Assembly (NCBI GenBank): GCA_914767715.1
Contig: OU612075.1
Span: 18,476,001 to 18,540,000, forward strand
Reading direction: 5' to 3'
DNA length: 64,000 bases
Origin: Membranipora membranacea
Taxonomy: Eukaryota; Bryozoa; Gymnolaemata; Cheilostomatida; Membraniporidae
Below, piece by piece: positions 27,401 to 38,972 of the stretch. Position numbers and translations under genes: made by a program. Numbering within the stretch: position 1 is the first letter of the stretch; the number at the start of each line of letters is the position of its first letter. The notes beneath the pieces were generated by a model that searched no databases, was not told the DNA's origin, and was given only the letters and a program-made list of their open reading frames with translations.

Positions 27401-27754
27401 GATATCATTCATTGCCTTGAATTGTCATCACTATTTTAGCATTTATAAATAATATAATATGTATTATACTAAGCTCTGAGAGAAACATTTATTAAGTTAA
27501 CCTCCTCTTTGCACAGACCAATTTTCGAGACTTCTGTGTAGAGGTGGTAAAGTGATTTGGGCAAAGAGTTGTAAGTCCCTGATCAGGGTCACACATATTA
27601 TATCTTACCTTTGGAGTGGGACGGTACGGATCGCACTACCGTCACATCTTCTGCTGCTGTTATACCATAGTGAGTTCTCACAAAGACACAGGTTCTGAAT
27701 GCATACAGCAGCTCCCGTGTTGATAGGGCATAGCACACCCCCGCAATTTGTCAT
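24452..27754 (-). CDS. Single-pass membrane protein, cysteine-rich ectodomain
   Basis: Exons in transcript order: 27754-27609, 27143-27016, 26679-26432, 25732-25464, 24821-24452 (TAA). Phases match throughout (1161 nt, 386 aa from the ATG used). The ectodomain has short Cys-rich repeats (CGGVLC, CIQNLCLCE; CIQNSECEPG, CIGNRCMAAC; ICVCDYG), similar in spacing to EB modules of invertebrate receptors. A transmembrane helix follows in exon 3 (FWLYVAIIGG through VLIIVHTLL). The cytoplasmic part has a charged helix (KEKENRDRRQLEEIIEKFNR) and then an Arg/Ser and acidic tail (RPRSRSRGRHSRYSDEDEEE), finishing with RFSVVR. The first exon is uncertain: no signal peptide precedes the ATG at 27754, and a weak acceptor (AACCTAAG) lies just upstream, so an upstream signal-peptide exon is likely. 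Function not recognised; an adhesion or pattern-recognition role is only a guess from EB-like repeats. Confidence 0.65.
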
Positions 27755-28376
27755 TGCACTTAGGTTATGTTTTTTGTTTTTTTCTTGGTTAGAGAAGATA
27801 AGTTTGCAGCTGATTCACTGCTATTGTAAATAGACTTAGACTTGCGTTACTCTCAAGAAATGTTTTACGAAATGAAGTAAGTGCAGCTAACCGGAAGGAC
27901 GTGACTAGACAATGGTATCAGTAGTAGTAGATACATAGCCAGAACACACACTACTAGCTGTCATTACATTGGGATGGGAGACAGTTTTGCCTACTTTTTA
28001 TTATGATCTCTTTCTTTTCGTTTTATTATCTATATCATTATTTTTATGTTATCGATTTATACAGCAGGCAGGCACGCTGCAGTGGGGGGGGGGGGGGGGG
28101 GGCAAGTCCGAATGCAGGCAAATAGAGCAAACTTGATCTACATGCAGATGGGCTTCCAGTTTTCTTATTCATACCACTATCTCTATGGTTCACACCTCTT
28201 TTTACCAACGTTGGTTGTCCACAGACCTATGAAATGAGCTCACCAACACAAACATACAGTGGCTAGATTTCAACTACAACTGACTGAAAATGAACCTTGA
28301 GAAAGACTAGCTGATATTGTCAAATTTCTATGAACCTATGAGGAGCATTTAAAAGTGTGGATTACATTTCATACAT
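27755..28376. other. Gap between membrane-protein gene and RGM gene
   Basis: I searched for a minus-strand signal-peptide exon here and found none convincing. The stretch includes an 18-base G run at about 28085 and a fragment related to the hairpin family (GCAAGTCCGAATGCAGGCAA at about 28103). Confidence 0.4.
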
Positions 28377-28382
28377 TTTATT
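28377..28382 (-). terminator. Candidate polyadenylation signal of the RGM-like gene
   Basis: AATAAA on the minus strand, about 252 nt after the TAA/TGA-type stop that closes the terminal exon at 28634. Position-based. Confidence 0.45.
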
Positions 28383-28633
28383 TGGCGAAAGTTAGGTTAT
28401 TAGATTTCGAATAAGGAAGGAGAGGACGGGACAAAATGACAGATATGAAGAGACTGTTTAACAAAGTGAGGTAAAGAAAGTCGCAGCATGACAATTTAAG
28501 ATATGATAGGATTTACACGAAATGGTTTAACAATTGAACAAAGTTAAAAAAGCGATGTCTTCCAAATCAGTGTTCTCACTCAATATAATAGTTTCGAAAA
28601 GTAAATTAGAAAGAAACGAAGTGTAGAAGAGGT

Positions 28634-29274
28634 TTATGAGCAGAGAGTCAGTGTGATTGATAGTAGGATGATGAAGTATGATACGACTACATGACCAGCT
28701 TTACTCTGCTTCTGCATAGAAAACGCTGTAGTCTCCCCTATTGGATCAAGAGGATTACCTGCATCTTCAGGAGCATCTGGTGCACCGTCTCCCCCTCCTG
28801 GCGTGTCTGGTTCACCATCTCCTGCTCCTTCTGGAGTATCTGGTTTACCATCACCTCCTCCTTCTCCTTCTTGTGGCGTTTCTGGTTCGCCATTTTCTCC
28901 TTGTGGTGTTTCTGGTTTATTATTTTCTCCTCCTTGGGTTTCCGGATTATTATTCTCTCCTCCTTGTGGCGTTTCTGGCTTTGTTTTCTCTGGTCGTGCC
29001 ACTTCTGGTCTATCTTCACGTTCCTCCAGTTCTGGTAAGGTAGTTGTAGCTAACTCTTCTGGTGTAGTCTCAGCTGTTATTGCATCATCCTCAATTGTGG
29101 TTGTTTCTATTTCTGGAGGGTTAGAGCTCTCTGTCTCGCCCCTAGCTTCTGTTGTCGAGGCTTCGGTTATCAGCACACTTTCTGTGGTAGTCGTTGGAGG
29201 TTCTTCTGTTGTGGTTGGTGGAAGGATAGAGTTTTCCACCTCAGCTTCCATTAACGCCGCCACCATCATTTCAG
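28634..29274 (-). other. Terminal exon: Thr/Pro stalk and GPI signal
   Basis: Encodes a Thr/Ser/Glu-rich stalk (PPTTTEEPPTTTTE), then acidic Pro/Gly repeats of the form PETPQ-GGENN and PDTPEGAGDG, and finally SKAG followed by a hydrophobic stretch ending at the stop. A small-residue site followed by a hydrophobic C-terminal end is the usual GPI-attachment signal, which RGM proteins carry. The Pro/Gly part is degenerate tandem sequence and opens false frames on the plus strand. Confidence 0.7.
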
Positions 29275-32200
29275 CTGATACTGGAATACAATGTGGGTAC
29301 AAAGGTTATACAGAAATTAATCGCTAATATTTACCCCTCAAGGGTAAGCATGCTTAAGATTCCACTCTGAAGTCATCATCAACAGGACTAGAAGGTGTAT
29401 GGAATACATAGCTGTTCAATTACCATTATTGTCCTAATTCCAAAATCAATCAGAACAGACATGATATTTGAGCAAATTGTTTGTGACTGTTGGTTACTCG
29501 ACCATCAACCAGGCAATAACAACCAAGCAATGAGAGTATTGACGCTCTGAAAATTCCCTCACCATTAACAAAGTGGCCAATGTGCTGGCTCTTATTTTAT
29601 TGGATTGGTGGGGAGAGAGCCAATGCTGGTCACACACACTGCTACCTATTCAGATATTGTGAAAGTGAATCGATCTGATTTAGACTGTCAATAAAAAAAT
29701 AGGTACTGCCACTGACTTTACCTCCATACACCCTGGCTATCAATCAAGGTATGATAATAAAGTAGAGGATGCTTACCTGGCTCCGCTCCTCCCGAAGCCT
29801 CTATATCCTCTACACTTGGTGGAGTTGATTGCACTACAGGTACATCTGGCTCTTCCGCAGCAGCTATGAGTATAGCTGCCTCCAAAATTGGGTTCTCAAC
29901 GACTTCAGCCATAACAGCGTCAACTTCCTCATATACAGTCGCAATCTTAAATAAAAAAGTGAAAAAAGCTAGCCAGGTGATCACAATATGGACAATCATA
30001 AATGCTGAGTTTGAAACCGTTGCAGACTCATGTTTGCTTGTTATTTGTCTTAACAACATGTTTGATATAAGGTGCAAACTGAGACAGCTTCTCACAGGTA
30101 TTTGTAGTATTATATTGCTGCGTAATCTTCAAAGTGACGCCCCTTCAATTTATAAATTCAACTTATGAATTCAATTAATCAATTTATTATCTAGGTAAAA
30201 CTTGGAAAATCAGTTAAGAGACTTTGTACTGATGAAGCACTTGTGAAAGTGTGGCTCAAAGCAGTTCCTGCTACCACAGCATCCGTCAGGAATTGGACAC
30301 GGGACCTCTCATTTAATCGTCTTACCCACCCAGTATGTTAAATATATTAGCCAAATTCATGCAAAACTAGGACTATATTGAAGCCTACGAAATTGAATAA
30401 TCATTAATAAAAATAATTCGATAAATGATAAATAATAAATAAATAATAATAAATAAGTAATAAATGATAATAAATAAATAATAACAAATGACAATTAATG
30501 AATGATCATAAGTAAATAATAAATAAATACTAATAAATAAATAATAATAAATAAATAATAACAAATAAATAATAATATATAAATCATAAATAAATGATAA
30601 TAAATAAACCATTAATGAATAATTATAAATAAATGATAGTAAATAAATGATAATAAATAAATAATAATGAAAAAAGAAAATTAATAAAAACAATCAAATA
30701 ATAGAAAAAAAATTAACTCACCTCAGCAGCCGCTCCTGATATGTCAGCGGACACACAGTCATATTTACAGAGCTCCCCGTAGTGACCTTCTCCACATATA
30801 GCCTCACAGTCGAGTGATCGTCTCCTTCTGCTGGCAGCCTCTGCCTCAGTCTCTCCCTCACGGCCCTCACCTGCCGCGGACCTGTCAGCTGCATCAGGAC
30901 AACCCTCTATTAGCAGACCAGTGGAGATCTCAAATAAGGCTCGAGAAGATCTCACCATTACGTTCACCATCCCGCTGAAACATTACAGTACACATAATTA
31001 GCCTAAACAACATTTGATTCACATACTTTGAAATGGCTCATTCAATTTTGTATTTTTGAATTGATACAGCTATACTCCGTGTTAGAGCTGTCGACATGGA
31101 TAAAAGAATGATATATTATATTATCACAATGAACATAGTTTATGTACATATATTATTCTATGGTATAACAGGCCTTTTGTGTCGTCAAACAAACCTTGCA
31201 GGACTACTCAGCGTGATTAATGTTCCAGTGTTCTGTTCTCTGAATAGCGTCATGTTCTGTCCAGAGACTTCTTTGAACTCTTTCACCAACACTGCTGTCA
31301 TCTGTCCATCCTCTCTCTTAGAAATAAAAATATTATACACTATTTTATTACGGAGACAATATCATCCTGGACGCATGTTTTCCATAACGTGCTAAAGAAA
31401 TAACATGCCAAAAATACATGCAATATATGATATATGCACTAAAATCATGTTCTGAAAGCATGAGGGAATACATTGTGATTAGTTCCTGTACGAAAGATCT
31501 ATAAGGTGATGTCTTTGACGGATGTAGGTGACACATACTGGTTATATAAATTCAAAATTTTATTATTATCAAGTCGATAGATAACATTTCTATTGGTCAA
31601 AGGCATCACCGTTTATTATGGATATAATGGGACTGGTGTTAATAGCATTCCCACAATGCCACTTGAATCTGAAATCACTGGGAGTTCCAGAAAATTGCAT
31701 GAGCCAGTATCTACAATTACTGTAGTTGAAGATGAAAATTCTCTCAAATTCTTGCAGTGTTGCCAGAATGTTGGACCTCAACATCATCAGCATCAACCCA
31801 CTAGAGCTAGGAAAGTCTATTATGTGTCAAGTTACAAAAACTCTTTGCTTCGGAGAGACACTGCTGAAAAAAATTGAAAATGACAAAAGCAGCACTCAAA
31901 CCCAACTTACATTGATTTCGATCTCATCTCCATCCAGCTCTTCGAAAGTCGTGTCATTTCCATTGACTTTGGTCTCTATAAAGGCTGGTAGAGTGTTGTT
32001 GTGGTCTGGTGTAAATGTTAAGCTGACGGTAGCTTCGTCCGGTGTACCAATCTCTTCCACAACACTCAGCGTGACCTGTAGGATTGAAAAAGATGTAACC
32101 TTAATCAAAGCTTGATTCTATTTATACAAACTCAATGGAATCTGAATAGCTTGCGGAAAACAAACCAAACAGAATTGTCCCCTCTTAGCACACATCCACT

Positions 32201-35200
32201 TTTTAATACCGTACAGGATTGGAACTTTATATAATAAATATCAATCAATCACATACAGTAAAACTTGTTCTCCCAACTAATTATTATTTCCATACATTTC
32301 TATTTATATTTTTCTTTTCTTTTTTGTTTTTTGTTTATGAAGTCAAAAATTGTTATTTTCTTTTGTTTATAACATACTTGCATATATGAAAACGTTTATA
32401 AAAACACATTATAATAATAATAATAATAATAATATTTCAGTTAATTCACTAGTTAAATGTTGTTGAATATCAGGTTAGCAAGCTGCTACATTTCAATTAT
32501 CTTATCAATGATAGCTCAAAATAATTAAATTTGGAAATGTTTTTGCCAACACATAACTTATTTATTCTCTTGTGGTTCGAGAGCACTATTTATTTTGCCC
32601 TTTTGTTTTTTATTACAAGCCAACGACGCCATTGAATGTTTTTTTTTACGAATATAGCCTATGAATAAGTGGATTAAAACCAAAACAAATTTAGTGGCCA
32701 CCATATAGATAATTAATTTACCAGTGACCATACTTTGTAGTCAGTGATTCTATGTAAGGGATGCTTGTTGGGCATGGGTGATGCCCTGATACAAAATACT
32801 GCCAAAAAAATGGTGCACTGAGTCTAACCACAAAAATGGTCAATTATTTGTCACTTACTGAAGTGAGGAAGGTACCATTCACATCAGTTGACCATCTAGC
32901 CAGCGTTCCAACAAGCCTGAACATTTCATTGACCAGCAGTATGGTTGGTTCCTTGGCCAGCGTTCCATTTAGAATTCTCCCGTCTGTTATCACTTCTTCC
33001 TCTTCTTTCTCGTCCTCCTCTTCCTCATCCTCATAGTAATCCTCTTCGGTTTGATGCATAAAATGCTCCAGACCATCACATGTCTGCATGACTTGTGGGT
33101 AATCTAAACTCTGTACATGAGGGTCTCCTAATACCATTAGTGTCACTCGGTCCTTACTGTTGAAGTTCTGTAAGTGTGAAAATATGCAGAAAAAACCATA
33201 CTGAGTTATAGGATTAAAGGAAGCTTTTTTTTTATAGGGTATATATCTTTAAATATTCAGCCCACTGCAGAATTGATCATGATTCCTTGTATCGGGTATC
33301 AAGAGGGATAGAATAAAATTTTTAAACATCAAAGCAAGGATCAAGATGATAATATCATCTTAATCCTTGCAATGGTGTTTTAGAATGTCTCAAAATTTAA
33401 TAGGGTTTTTGTTTTATTATTTATTGTGCTATGCTGTTGTTGGCAACTTCATGAAGTGCACCAAAGTGTTTCAGCTTTACCTGGATCAAGTTGGTCGATT
33501 ATCAAGCACCCCAATAATAGTGTAATTATCAGAAATCCAAATAAAGTTAGGGCACTTGAACTTACTGGAACATGGTGCTCAAAACTCGAGATTGAACATT
33601 ATCACTTGTAGTCATCAGATCGTATGATGGCTTCAGCTATGGTACTTACTATCTTTTGCCTATAGTCGACTAGTTCACCGGGTATGTCAACCATCCCCAT
33701 TGTCAAAATCTTAATAATTGGCAAGTTCTGGGCCAATGCTTCAGCAATATCAATGTTCTTTTCAGAGCAAAAGAAGTGGAAACTCTTGGCCACGCATCTC
33801 AAGGGCGCAGTCGTCAGCCTGAATCACAAAATATAATGAAACATTTATTGCCATGATAGAAAAGGACAAGGATCAATGATGAAAATCGTTAATATTTATC
33901 TTCACAACTCAATAGTTTTGTTCAATTAATCAGTCTGGCATTCTCTGTGAGGGAGTGAACAATCATTTTCATTCTCTGCAATTCCAAGAGGCATGTCAGC
34001 AATTATATTACTCAATATATTTTAATTATATTTTGTGGCATTGCAATGGTAACTTCTGCTGACTCAAAGAAATAATTATAATGATTACCTGACAACTTGT
34101 GAAATGAGCTTTACAATCTCCATAACGTCGGGTGTAGTTTTCTCAAACTTTCTCATCATTTTTCCAACCAGACCTCCTATTGTTGCTCCCACTTCTCCCA
34201 GATCGCACTTCATCATGGCTTTATGCATTGTCATCATCATTTCAATCTTCCTATTTGACGGAGAGTTCACTGGAGAAAAAAACCAATATTTATATTATTA
34301 TAACGCATTTTTATTGAGGATTTCATAAATGTATGTTATAAACAAACTCTTATATTTAGATGTTGTGCTTTAAGGGTCTAATTAATTATTTTTAAAAACT
34401 ACAGAATGACCAAAGCAATATAAAGTCTGGCACCTAGTTCTCCAGTAGTTATGCAATATTTCCATCTAGGAAATGATCAGAGGTATGATACTTACTGTTG
34501 GTGAAATCTGGAAAGGAACCATCATCCTCAAGTGCACATTCAAGGAAGTTAGACACATATCCAAAGTTTGATCCCAGTACTGAAAACAACAAGAATATTG
34601 CAATTTACTTATTTGTAGGTTAAAAAAAGAGAAAAAATAAAGAGGTAATTATGACCACCACACAACTCAGATCAACAGTAAATCATTTGGGATAGGAAGG
34701 TGCCCTTCACCCTCAACGGGTGAGCTATCCCTGAGAGCTGAATTCCTAATTCCATTTGAAGAGCATGCGACGTTGTCAAAATACAGAATTTCACAAACAA
34801 ACTATTTCTAGCCCTTAATGCATTGCTATACATATTAAAGTGAGGCTAAACAGGCTATTGGACGTCATAAACTTTGTGTTGGATGTAATACATGTGACCA
34901 GAAAATGGAATGAGAACATTAGCAATAGGTGAGACAAATGATGCACATATTACAATTTATTTCTGAAATTTCGCCGCCCATGCTTCAGGGTGTGGTGTGT
35001 GGTATGACAACTTGATTATTTTGATCAAGAAGTAGCATTTTCCCAAATAATACTGTAATATAATGCAGGGCTCACTTACGTTCCAGTAAAGGTTTACTAG
35101 CGTGGTAGGTGATGCTACCATCTTGATGCACGTTTCCAGCGCACATTGAGGTTGGCAGATTGAAGAACCATTTCCTCATACCATTTTCCCAGCGCACCCC

Positions 35201-38200
35201 ACAAGGTTGTACCATTGCTTTTTCACTGGTAAGCATTTTGTCCATACAAGACAGCATTCTTTCTGCAAACCTGAAATTAAACCGAGCCAAAAAAATATGA
35301 ATACCAATGCAGGTCAGTTCAGTCGTAAGTCACACGCAATGTGGTCAAGTTTTCCTATGAGTTTTCCAATGAGTTTTCTTAAGAGTTTGCCTTTTAGTTT
35401 TCCTCTGAATTTCTAAACTTCAGATAAATCTTAGTTACAAAAAGAGACTAAGAGCCATACAATGGGTCATTCTAGGTCTTCTTGTAACATATGTCTTCTC
35501 ACCTTCATGCTTTAAAAGACATAGAGATGAGATGAATACAATGACATACATAGACTCACTTGCAGAAGTTGTTCATTGAGGGAGGGACCTTATCAAAAGT
35601 GAAATCTGTTCCATTTCCCACCATATCCTTATAATCAACTCCCATTCCGGCGGCCATATGTGTGAGAATTCCTGTCATCTGCTGATGAAGCACACTCTCA
35701 GGCTTAACAAACTTTCTCATTATTGCATTCTTGTAGTAGAGCAATATCGGGTGTGTAATCAGCTGCAACAAAAAGAGAGAGAATTTAAAGTTTGTTGATG
35801 TCGGAGTAACCACTAGATCGCGTTTGCTTCTTAGCATTAGGAGTTGCTTCCATTCTACTTAAAGGCTGATGCAATTCTGGCTCATGAGTAGGAAAAGAGC
35901 AACTTCATATCCTGAAAATTTGGATCAAACTTGTATCCATAAAAAAAGCTTACTATAGCTGCGATAACACAAATTTTTCTTACTGTTGCTACCTGACATT
36001 TTAACTCAGGTGAATGCAGACATGCTTGTCGATTCACATTTACTCAGAGTTGAACCATAGCTTGATCTGATTGATAGTCACGATAAGGCTTAAAACAATG
36101 GTGAATTTGGGCCTGTATAGCTCTGTGGCTATTTGATTTAAGTACATCAACTAATGAGTATCAACCCTGATTCGACCCTAAATTTTCCTATAAGGATGCT
36201 TAGGCTTTATGATTTGATTGATACATTATATCATTTGACCAGTATGAACTTAGGAGCAAGTTTCCAACAAATAATGTGGAAAGGTAAATAGTCGTGAACT
36301 TGAAAAGAACAATAGAACAGAAAAGTTTATTGAGACTAAAAGCTACCCAAAGACCAATGCAATGCATGGTATAATCAGGCAGTTACATATGATAAAATTG
36401 TCAGATTTGCATCGTAAAAAATAATAATCAATAATTCATATCAAGAAGAGCATCGAATTTTTCACAATGCAAATCTGACAACTTTATCATAGTAATAACT
36501 GCCTGACTTTAACATGCATTGGTCTTTGGGTGGCCAGTCTTTAAGTTTTTACAACCTGTATCATGTACTAATTTAAGAATCTAAGTTACATCGGACCTGC
36601 CTTCGAAAATAAAGAGCTTGACAGAGCTATGGATAAAACCTACTGCAAATTCTGATCAGTGAAACTTGTAAAAAAATAGTAAATATTGAATTTTCCTAAC
36701 CTCAGATGAAATAAAGATCATGTTAGATATGTTATTCCCCCATTCAGAATGGCTCCCCTCTGCTAAAAAGCTGCCAGTAGAGGGGGAGCAAGTCTGAATG
36801 CAGGCAAACTCGATCTAGATCAAATCCAAATTGGAGGGAGGTACACTCTTCCTATCAGAACAACTCAAAAATAGCGATATATATCTGGTAACTTTTGCTC
36901 TGTTGACAGAGCTTGACTTGATTGAGATATAGATAGAAATAAAGCAAAACTCATGAAACTGGCCATATTCATCTCAGTTCCTCGTGCAAAATTTCCATTG
37001 ATAGCCTTACAAATATACACGCTTACAATAATTTAAAAAACTTGTAGATTTAGTAAACTTACATGATCAATAGTGTTCATAGTCATAACATTATCTAGGA
37101 AATTGTATTCTTCTCCTGGTTCAACACAAGCAGAGACTGAAACAAATCATAAAGATAGTTGCATTACGGTTTGGTATGGTTCAAATAATTTCTAAGCAAC
37201 AAGAAGCTGTTGATAATCAATTTTAATTTTTCGTTGACAGATAATAATAATAATGAGTTTTTTTGTATACCGCTTGATGTAAGCCACAATGGGTACTTCT
37301 AAGCGGTGAACAGTACATCATTAAGGTCACTGGGTCCAGGCACTCCATAGCCAACCCTGACTAATGAGAATCTACATCGCATGAAGCGCTGGTACTCATT
37401 GGAACACCCTACCGAACTCGGCTTCTCAGGTAACACCAGTGGACATGCACGGGAATCGAACCCTGGTTGTCAGATCGATGATCCAACCCACTAACCACTA
37501 GGCTAACCTGATATTGGCAAATATTGTAATCCCAATCTAAAGTGTATAAAGTTTAGCACTAACCATTGACCAGTTTCTTTTGTATGAATTTCCTTATAAT
37601 GCCTTGCATTGTTAAGTTCTGATCAGCTTGTTCAGTCTCGTTCTGATCAGCTCGTCTTCTTTCTCTTGCACCCTGTAAATGATACATTATTACCATAGAG
37701 GCTAATCATTCCATCGACCAAAGAATTATTGGCATAACATGCGATCCAGCAAAACTGTATGCAAGGAAGCAAAGTTATTAACATACATAAAAAAAACAGC
37801 ATTGCAAATGAGGAAGAATGGCACATCTCAGTTTGGATAACTAAGAAAGGCTTTAAAGATACCAATATATTGTTTAATCAGGAGCTATCTCCCCACGACA
37901 AAAACAAAGAAAAACCCCCAAATTCTCTTCCAACTCTTTTAAGCAATACTGCCCATTACAGTTGTTAGTGAAGAAGTTGATTGATTGAATTTATGTTTAG
38001 ATATTATTGCCACAATTGACAAAGTCGGTTGTACAAGAACAATCAACAAAATGAAAAACACATGTTGCGGACTGGGTCAATCACACAGCTTATCTATTAT
38101 TGATGTAAACATATTTTAATTAGGTGACCAAATATCATGCTGCTGTAAAACACTTTAGATAGCATCATGATGAGAGGTGTTGTGAAAAAATGATTCCGTT

Positions 38201-38896
38201 AGAGGTTTCTTGTCGGCAATATGAATATCTTGGTCAATAAGCCAGGCTGTGATCGGCTGTTGGTTACCAGCTAACAGCCAATCAGAGGCATCACCTTGGC
38301 TCACTATTATATCATTGACATTATTTTCTGTTCTGTTCAAGTTCTGTTACTATAATCAGTCTAAGGAATACAGCTGAACGACTCCTAGCGGTAATATTGC
38401 AATTTCTTGATGAGCATGTGTTGACTGCAACTAAAGAAAAAGCTTGAGAGATTACCAAGAAACAAACCTGACTGCCTTGCAACTAAAAGTCTACAAATTA
38501 CAAACCTCAGAATTCCTAGGGATGAAGGGTTTGCTGTCAGCGAATCTGTGCTCCTTTTCATCGTATCTTGATAATAACTCCGTGAGTGCATCTCTGTAAG
38601 CGTTGTGCAAGTAATTGTATTTGGTAGGAACACCACCCTAAAATGACCAAAGCCTCAGTGTACTACAACTATGTTGAAAATGGGTCAGGTTAAAACTTTT
38701 GCCATTGATTGGCCGGTCAGAATGACAATGTGTGACATATTCTTGCATGCAAGGCAACGACACTATTTTCACAAGCACAGAGTATCAGCAACCTTTTATT
38801 CACAACTTTTACAGTTAGTGTTGATATGATCAATCAATCGATGGATGGATCGATGGATGGATGGATCGATGGATCGATGGATCGATCGATGGATCG

Positions 38897-38972
<76 letters not shown>

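Larger units (their letters stand above)
29777..33167 (-). other. Unit B RGM core (GDPH to furin site and C-terminal segment)
   Basis: Six exons. The first carries VTLMVLGDPHVQSLDY at about residues 2155-2170, the GDPH motif at which RGMs self-cleave between D and P. Then come VTLSVVEEIG, MTLFREQNTGTLITL and GMVNVMVRSSRALFEISTG with LLIEGCPD, matching the RGM pattern of a GTTxxVRQxGRYL-like strand followed by a GCP. A polybasic SRRRRS site (30818-30829) precedes CEAIC and ELCKYDC, comparable with the final cysteines of RGM. Highly acidic insert after GDPH (DEEEEDEKEEEE). Paralogous exons lie in unit A with the same phases. Confidence 0.72.

Noticed and set aside
28691-29327. Plus-strand frames of 100-174 codons
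   Set aside because: They are antisense to the Pro/Gly/Thr-rich terminal exon of the RGM-like gene and have no independent support.
30385-30693. Minus-strand frame of 102 codons rich in Ile, Tyr and Leu
   Set aside because: Produced by the AATAAAT tract; no coding character.
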